From NCBI GenBank assembly GCA_947372225.1, contig CANBSV010000091.1, positions 1 to 10,756 on the forward strand: DNA of 10,756 bases. Direction: 5' to 3'. The stretch comes from Burkholderiales bacterium (GTDB lineage Bacteria > Pseudomonadota > Gammaproteobacteria > Burkholderiales > Burkholderiaceae_C). A program made the position numbers and the translations under genes. Positions within the stretch are counted from its first letter, which is position 1. Each line of letters begins with the position of its first letter. The notes under the pieces were generated by a model, which worked only from the letters and a program-made list of their open reading frames with translations, made no database searches and was not told the origin of the DNA. Below, in pieces: positions 6,650 through 10,756 of the stretch.

Positions 6650-7602
6650 TGCGCAAGCGCTGGCGACCGCGGCGTGTGTGGCGCCGCATCATGTTTCTGG
6701 GCCTTCGTTCCCTGCTGCGCACGGCCGGTTTCGCCAGAGCCCACGCCATCGGGACCTGGCTCGGCGAAATCCAGTTCCGTCTGGACGGGGATTTGCGAAA
6801 CAGCCTGCAACGTGACATCGCTGTGGCGCTGGGCCGCCGCGCAGATGACCCGTCGGTGCCCGTTCTGTTGCGCGAGGCCTATCGCGTGAACAACGCTGCC
6901 GTGCTGGAAATCATGTCGATGCTCGACCGCCGTCAGGACCCGGCCCTGCTCCTCCCACGCTGTGAACTCGATGGCTTGGAGCACTTGCGCGCCGCTCTGG
7001 CTCAAGGGCGTGGCGCCATGCTGCTGACCACACACATGGGCAACATGGCGCTGCCGCTGGTCCAACTCGTCGAGATGGGTTGGCAAGTCAGCGTCGTGTA
7101 TCGCAGAGCCAAGATGATGTCTGCGGACTTCCTGCAGGCCGGGCTGGAGCAATATGGCATTCAGGGCATCCTGGCCAACAACGGCATCCAGGCCTACGGG
7201 CAGATTCTGTCGGCCCTGAAGCAGGGGCGTGTCGTTCTGATCATGCTGGACCAGGGGTCAACCCAGGTGCGGGGCATGGTGCAAAGCTTCCTCGGAAAGG
7301 CCATGCCCATGCCCGCCGGACCGGCTCAGTTGATCCGCGTTTCCCGCGCGCCCGTGCTGCCCCTGGTGTTGACGCAGGCCCGTCCCACATGGCGATTCAG
7401 CATTGAGCCGCCGGTACCTTTCGGCAGCGGCGCGGTCGAGGCCGACGTGGCCTTGCTCAGCCACCTGACCGAGCAGCAGATCCTGCGCTCGCCACACTTC
7501 TGGAGCTGGCACCACCGCCGCTGGAGCCAGTTGCCGGCGGCCACGGCCCCCTCATCCACCGGCACGGTTGGCGATCACGCCAGCGTCCACGACGCAGGCT
7601 GA
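6649..7602 (+). CDS. LpxL/HtrB-like lysophospholipid acyltransferase family protein
   Basis: A 317-residue protein of the bacterial lipid A acyltransferase superfamily, whose members transfer acyl chains from acyl-ACP or acyl-CoA to a lipid hydroxyl at the inner membrane. Seen: a basic N-terminus followed by a weak hydrophobic stretch (14-30), as in peripheral or single-anchor members; LLTTHMGNMALP at 125-136; VVYRRAKMMSADFL at 149-162; MLDQGSTQVRGMVQSFLGK at 199-217, corresponding to the DQxxxxxGxxxxFFG block; PAGPAQLIRVSRAPVLPLVL at 222-241; and WSWHHRRW at 285-292, the C-terminal W-HRRW block. The active-site motif is normally HxGNWE (HX4D/E); here it is HMGNMA, so His129 is kept but Ala134 replaces the acid. 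It may be inactive, use another residue, or differ in chemistry. The frame is open far upstream inside the exporter gene; the ATG at 6649 matches where the family begins. Confidence 0.87.
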   Translation: MRKRWRPRRVWRRIMFLGLRSLLRTAGFARAHAIGTWLGEIQFRLDGDLRNSLQRDIAVALGRRADDPSVPVLLREAYRVNNAAVLEIMSMLDRRQDPALLLPRCELDGLEHLRAALAQGRGAMLLTTHMGNMALPLVQLVEMGWQVSVVYRRAKMMSADFLQAGLEQYGIQGILANNGIQAYGQILSALKQGRVVLIMLDQGSTQVRGMVQSFLGKAMPMPAGPAQLIRVSRAPVLPLVLTQARPTWRFSIEPPVPFGSGAVEADVALLSHLTEQQILRSPHFWSWHHRRWSQLPAATAPSSTGTVGDHASVHDAG

Positions 7603-7608
7603 ACGCTG

Positions 7609-8676
7609 GTGGACGCTCGCAACAACCCTGAAACGGTGTGGGTCCTGCTGGGCAAGTGGCATGGCGACAACCAGCAATTGCTCGCCATCGCCAGAGCCCT
7701 GAACCGCCCGTTTCGCGAGATCCCGTTGCGGTTCAACGCACTGTCGCATGTGCCCCCTGCCTTTCTGGGGATCAACCGCCTGAGCTGGAACACCGAGGTG
7801 CCGCTCGGGCCGCCCTGGCCACGCATCGTTCTTGCCGCCGGGCGCCGCAGCGTGCCGGCAGCCCGATGGATTCGGCAGCAATCAGGCGGGTCGACCCGGC
7901 TCGTCAACGTCAACCGCCCCTGGGCTCCGCTGCACTGGTTTGACCTCATCGTGACCACGCCGCAATACGCTTTGCCCCCGCAGCCCAATGTGCTGTGCAA
8001 CCTCATGCCCTTCCTGCCACCGCCAGCGGATCCCTCGCCCGAATCGGCGCTTCCCGACAACGCTCAAAGCATGCCCAGACCGTGGACGGTGGTTCTCGTG
8101 GGCGGCAACAGCCGGCCGATGGTGCTGTGCGATGCGACCGCCGCCGCACTGGCCGTCCGGGTCAATGAGGAGATCGGCCGGCATGGCGGCAGCGCATGGG
8201 TGGTCGACAGTCCGCGCACACCGGAATCGGCCAAGGCCATCATCGCGAAGGGGCTGAAGGTGCCATCGCAGATCGTGCACTGGCAAGCCGGCAAGCCGAT
8301 CTACAACGCCATGCTCAACTCGGGTGACCGCTTCGTTGTGACCGAAGACAGCGCCTCGATGATGACCGAGGCCTTGTTGACCGGTCGGCCGGTCAGCCTG
8401 TTCAAGCTCGCCCGGCAAGGAGGTTGGCTGCGCCGGATCTCTGCCGATTGGCGGCTCGCGGCCTTGTCCAAACCTGACTCGCTCAAGGGACGCAGCTTCA
8501 GCCTGCTGGCCGAACTCGGGCTGCTCAGCGGCGTGCGTGATTTGGGACTGCTGCATGAGGCTCTGGATGAAGCGGGCATGTTTGATGGGTCCGGGCAGGC
8601 GCGCGAGCGCGCTTCAAACGAGCGCACCGAGACCTTGGCGCGACTGAATCAGCTGATCGACAGCACCCCGGCATGA
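7609..8676 (+). CDS. ELM1/GtrOC1-family putative glycosyltransferase
   Basis: A 355-residue protein of the family named after plant mitochondrial fission factor ELM1. In bacteria it is annotated as a putative GT-B glycosyltransferase, with proven roles in very few members. Characteristic blocks: WVLLGKWHGDNQQLLAIARA at 11-30; VLAAGRRSVPAARWI at 74-88; STRLVNVNRPW at 95-105; FDLIVTTPQY at 111-120 followed by PQPNVL; VVLVGGNSRP at 161-170; and FVVTEDSASMMTEAL at 242-256, which resembles the nucleotide-sugar site of GT-B enzymes. There is no signal peptide or membrane segment, so cytosolic action at the membrane face is likely. It begins at GTG, six bases after the acyltransferase stop, with only a weak GCAGG-type upstream site; no ATG is suitably placed. 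Its stop overlaps the next ATG (ATGA). Its position between an acyltransferase and another transferase suggests glycosylation of a lipid, but donor and acceptor are unknown. Confidence 0.87.
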   Translation: MDARNNPETVWVLLGKWHGDNQQLLAIARALNRPFREIPLRFNALSHVPPAFLGINRLSWNTEVPLGPPWPRIVLAAGRRSVPAARWIRQQSGGSTRLVNVNRPWAPLHWFDLIVTTPQYALPPQPNVLCNLMPFLPPPADPSPESALPDNAQSMPRPWTVVLVGGNSRPMVLCDATAAALAVRVNEEIGRHGGSAWVVDSPRTPESAKAIIAKGLKVPSQIVHWQAGKPIYNAMLNSGDRFVVTEDSASMMTEALLTGRPVSLFKLARQGGWLRRISADWRLAALSKPDSLKGRSFSLLAELGLLSGVRDLGLLHEALDEAGMFDGSGQARERASNERTETLARLNQLIDSTPA

Positions 8677-9731
8677 AGACGTTTTTTCTGGCCTCCACGC
8701 CTTTGCATGCGTTGATTTCGCTGAGCATGATGCGCGGCCCTTTTCAAGACTGCGACAACACACTGGCCCTGATCAACAGGCCCGGGACAGGCCGCCTCGA
8801 TCTTTTCGCTGAGGCGCTGAACACCATCAAGCCTCCCGGAATTTCGGTGCTGCAGATTCCCCGCATCAAGAACGGCGGCCTGGGCCCCGGCAGGGCGCTG
8901 CTGCGTCACATCAGCGAAATCACGCGTGAGCTGTCGCCGTCCCTCATCGCGGCGGGCAACGACAGGCGGCCGGAGTTCTACGCCGCTGTACGGGGGTGTG
9001 GCTCTGCCAAACGGGTCTACATCGACGACGGCTTGTACAGCTACGTTCCGAACTACGGCATTCGCGGCACTGTCAGACAAGACCTCTTCAGGTCGGTGCG
9101 AAGGCTGTGGTGTGGCCTCACCACCGAGAGGCCCTCGTTGACGGGAGGCTCTGTGGCCATCGAAGAGGCCTACATCCTCATGCCCGAGCGGGCTCATGCG
9201 GGCTTGAGCGGCAAGATCGTGCACGCCCTGCAGGCGGAATGGTTTGCCGACCCGTGGGTCACCCGAACCTGCGCGGCGGCCGTGGCTTCTGTGGGTGTCG
9301 ACGTTGAAGTGTGCCGCTCGATCGGGCTGCTGGTGGTACTGCCCCATTCCCACGTGCTCGCGGCCTACCCTGAATTGCGTCTACAGATCGAAGCGCTTGC
9401 TTCAGCGCACGCCGACAAAGGCGCACTCGTGGCGATCAAGGCCCACCCGGGGTCTGACGTTGAACTGCACGAACAACTGCGTTTGCCTGATCGCAACACG
9501 CTGACGATTCCCAAGGCCCTGCCTGTCGAGGCTCTGGCCCCCCTACTGTCCGGCACGCTGGTGGTGGGTGCACTGACGTCCGCGCTGCTGTTCCTCGCGC
9601 TGCTCAGCGATCGAATCCGTGTGCGCAGCTTGACGCTTCCGGCCAGATCGGGCCATCAGTCGCAGGCGGACGACCAGATTCAGGACATCTACGGAGCGAT
9701 GGGTATTCAGGCCTTCACCGGCGAAATGTGA
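8673..9731 (+). CDS. Polysialyltransferase/GT52-like glycosyltransferase
   Basis: A 352-residue protein that I place by motifs with bacterial sialyltransferases and the alpha-2,8-polysialyltransferase family (GT-B fold, CMP-sugar donors). Seen: an N-terminal strand FFLASTPLHALISLSMM (4-20), the usual opening of these enzymes, with the STPLH loop; NDRRPEF at 96-102; YIDDGLYSY at 116-124, containing the D/E-D/E-G motif (D118-D-G120); IKAHPGSD at 255-262, containing the HP motif (258-259); and GALTSALLFL at 299-308, containing the S/T-S motif. All three known motifs are in the right order and spacing. The sugar need not be sialic acid: no CMP-sialic acid synthesis gene (neuA, neuB or neuC type) is seen in the window, so another CMP-linked keto-sugar such as Kdo is possible. 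The gene overlaps the preceding one by ATGA and appears to be the last of the high-GC run. Confidence 0.68.
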   Translation: MKTFFLASTPLHALISLSMMRGPFQDCDNTLALINRPGTGRLDLFAEALNTIKPPGISVLQIPRIKNGGLGPGRALLRHISEITRELSPSLIAAGNDRRPEFYAAVRGCGSAKRVYIDDGLYSYVPNYGIRGTVRQDLFRSVRRLWCGLTTERPSLTGGSVAIEEAYILMPERAHAGLSGKIVHALQAEWFADPWVTRTCAAAVASVGVDVEVCRSIGLLVVLPHSHVLAAYPELRLQIEALASAHADKGALVAIKAHPGSDVELHEQLRLPDRNTLTIPKALPVEALAPLLSGTLVVGALTSALLFLALLSDRIRVRSLTLPARSGHQSQADDQIQDIYGAMGIQAFTGEM

Positions 9732-9734
9732 GAG

Positions 9735-10652
9735 ATGAAGCGCATGAAAACAGTCAAAACCTTCAAAAGGCACTGCACCCTGCTGGGTCTGGTTGAAGAA
9801 AAGTTCAACAAGAAGATGACCAAACGGCTAGAGAAATTGGCCGCAGAACACAACCAGAACCGGCAGGTCAGCATCGCAGTCTTCGCGAATGAGCACATCG
9901 GCATTCAAATCAATCAGTACGGCGTCTACGACAAGCTCGGGCTGGAAATATTGTTTGATTTCTTGAACCCGATATCCAGCCAACTCAAAAATGGATTGGC
10001 CATGGACATCGGCGCCAACATTGGAAATCATTCACTGTATTTTTCGAAACGCTTCAAAGAGGTTCACTCATTCGAGCCCAATCCGGCGACCTACACACTG
10101 CTGTCTTTCAATTTGCGCGACATACCCAATGCCACCCCATTCAATTTTGGTCTGGGCCAAGAGGCCGGTCATCTCGAGTTGAATGAAAACTTGCAGAACA
10201 TGGGTGAATCATCGATCGTCTACAAGCCGCAAGGCGGCACCAGAACAGTCAACATTGAATTGAAAGTTCTGGATGAAATCTCGAATGAAATCACAGATTT
10301 GATTTTCATGAAAATCGATGTCGAGGGCTATGAGCACAGCGTCCTTGCGGGCAGCGCAGCCACCATCGAGCGACACCAGCCGATCATTGTCATGGAGCAG
10401 CACGCCACCGAATTCTCGGATGGCAGCACGGACTCCATCCGGCTGTTGAGTCAGCTTGGCTACAAGTTCTGCTGGCACCAATCCGCATCCAAAGGAAAGG
10501 GTTGGTTGGGTCGGCAATCTGACATGCTGTTCAATTCAATATTTCACAATACCCAGGAATACAAAATAATAACCAGTGACGTCATCCCCGTTGGAAAATA
10601 CGGAATGCTGATGGCTGTCCCAACGAGATTTCAGGCCGCGCTGGGTTTGTAA
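9735..10652 (+). CDS. FkbM-family SAM-dependent methyltransferase
   Basis: A 305-residue cytosolic methyltransferase. Seen: MDIGANIGNHSLYFSK at 90-105 (motif I, SAM-binding loop); SFEPNPATY at 112-120 (acidic residue for the SAM ribose); and FMKIDVEGYEHSVLAGS at 191-207, the signature of the FkbM family. Members methylate hydroxyls in polyketides, nodulation factors, glycolipids and surface polysaccharides, which suits sugar O-methylation here (inference). The first ATG is three bases after the preceding stop. An in-frame ATG at 9744 has a better purine-rich site (GAGAG at 9730-9734) and may be the true start. Composition differs clearly from upstream genes: the 60 bases from 10261 contain 19 G/C and those from 10021 contain 24, against 43 in the 60 bases from 6361. 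Many AT-ending codons (AAT, AAA, ATT) also suggest foreign origin. There is no clear terminator after the TAA. Confidence 0.92.
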   Translation: MKRMKTVKTFKRHCTLLGLVEEKFNKKMTKRLEKLAAEHNQNRQVSIAVFANEHIGIQINQYGVYDKLGLEILFDFLNPISSQLKNGLAMDIGANIGNHSLYFSKRFKEVHSFEPNPATYTLLSFNLRDIPNATPFNFGLGQEAGHLELNENLQNMGESSIVYKPQGGTRTVNIELKVLDEISNEITDLIFMKIDVEGYEHSVLAGSAATIERHQPIIVMEQHATEFSDGSTDSIRLLSQLGYKFCWHQSASKGKGWLGRQSDMLFNSIFHNTQEYKIITSDVIPVGKYGMLMAVPTRFQAALGL

Positions 10653-10675
10653 AAAGATCGAAGGCTGCGAACTCA

Positions 10676-10756
10676 ATGTTTGACAAAAACATCATTCCAG
10701 TGGTGTGCATGGCATTCGGCAAGTTCCCGCTTGCTGAAAAATACATCAATTGTCTT
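10676..10756 (+). CDS. N-terminus of an unidentified protein, possibly a glycosyltransferase
   Basis: An ATG 23 bases after the FkbM stop opens a frame that runs to the right edge, 27 codons. The start reads MFDKNIIPVVCMAFGKFPLA. A hydrophobic strand (IIPVVCMAF) right after a few residues, then a polar loop and KYINCL, resembles the first beta strand and helix of GT-A (family 2 type) glycosyltransferases, or of a related nucleotide-sugar enzyme. This is only a resemblance over very few residues. It shares the low GC of the FkbM gene and is probably co-transcribed with it. The upstream AAGG (10661-10664, in GAAGG) is a weak ribosome site, 11 bases from the ATG. Confidence 0.45.
   Translation, partial: MFDKNIIPVVCMAFGKFPLAEKYINCL

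Overview
The window is high-GC, densely packed bacterial chromosome, apart from its last kilobase. Codon use, the DusA and MtnA sequences and the style of the surface-lipid genes suggest a betaproteobacterium, probably Burkholderiales and Comamonadaceae-like. That placement is an impression from the proteins, not a computed result.

Layout. (1) Positions 1-1511, minus strand: dusA (tRNA-dihydrouridine synthase A), whose stop overlaps the start of mtnA (methylthioribose-1-phosphate isomerase). mtnA runs off the left edge. These are conserved housekeeping and salvage genes. (2) Positions 1512-1725: a divergent intergenic spacer containing a short inverted repeat. (3) Position 1726 to the right edge, all plus strand: a GT8-like glycosyltransferase; a 171-base gap with a tandem 12-mer; then a tight run of a membrane fatty acid desaturase, a diacylglycerol-kinase-fold lipid kinase homologue, an MsbA-type ABC exporter, an LpxL/HtrB-like acyltransferase, an ELM1/GtrOC1-family putative glycosyltransferase, and a protein with the motif set of bacterial sialyl-/polysialyltransferases. 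(4) From about 9735 the base composition falls sharply, and an FkbM methyltransferase and the start of an unidentified gene (probably a sugar-transferase-type protein) follow.

How the genes may work together. From the desaturase to the polysialyltransferase-like gene, neighbours overlap or nearly touch (TTGA or a 9-11 base gap, then ATGA, TGATG, a 6-base gap, ATGA), which suggests one co-translated unit. The encoded activities could desaturate an acyl chain, phosphorylate or bind a lipid, attach an acyl chain, add sugars and flip the product across the inner membrane. That is a plausible pathway for a dedicated cell-envelope glycolipid, or for a lipid anchor or modified LPS. No canonical LPS, capsule or O-antigen biosynthesis gene (waaA, lpxK, wzx/wzy, kps) is visible here, so the product is unknown. 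The main oddities are an acyltransferase whose HX4D/E motif lacks its acid, a lipid kinase with altered motifs and a seven-G tract in one of them, and the abrupt composition change at the right end. No tRNA, rRNA, CRISPR array, transposase or integrase was seen.
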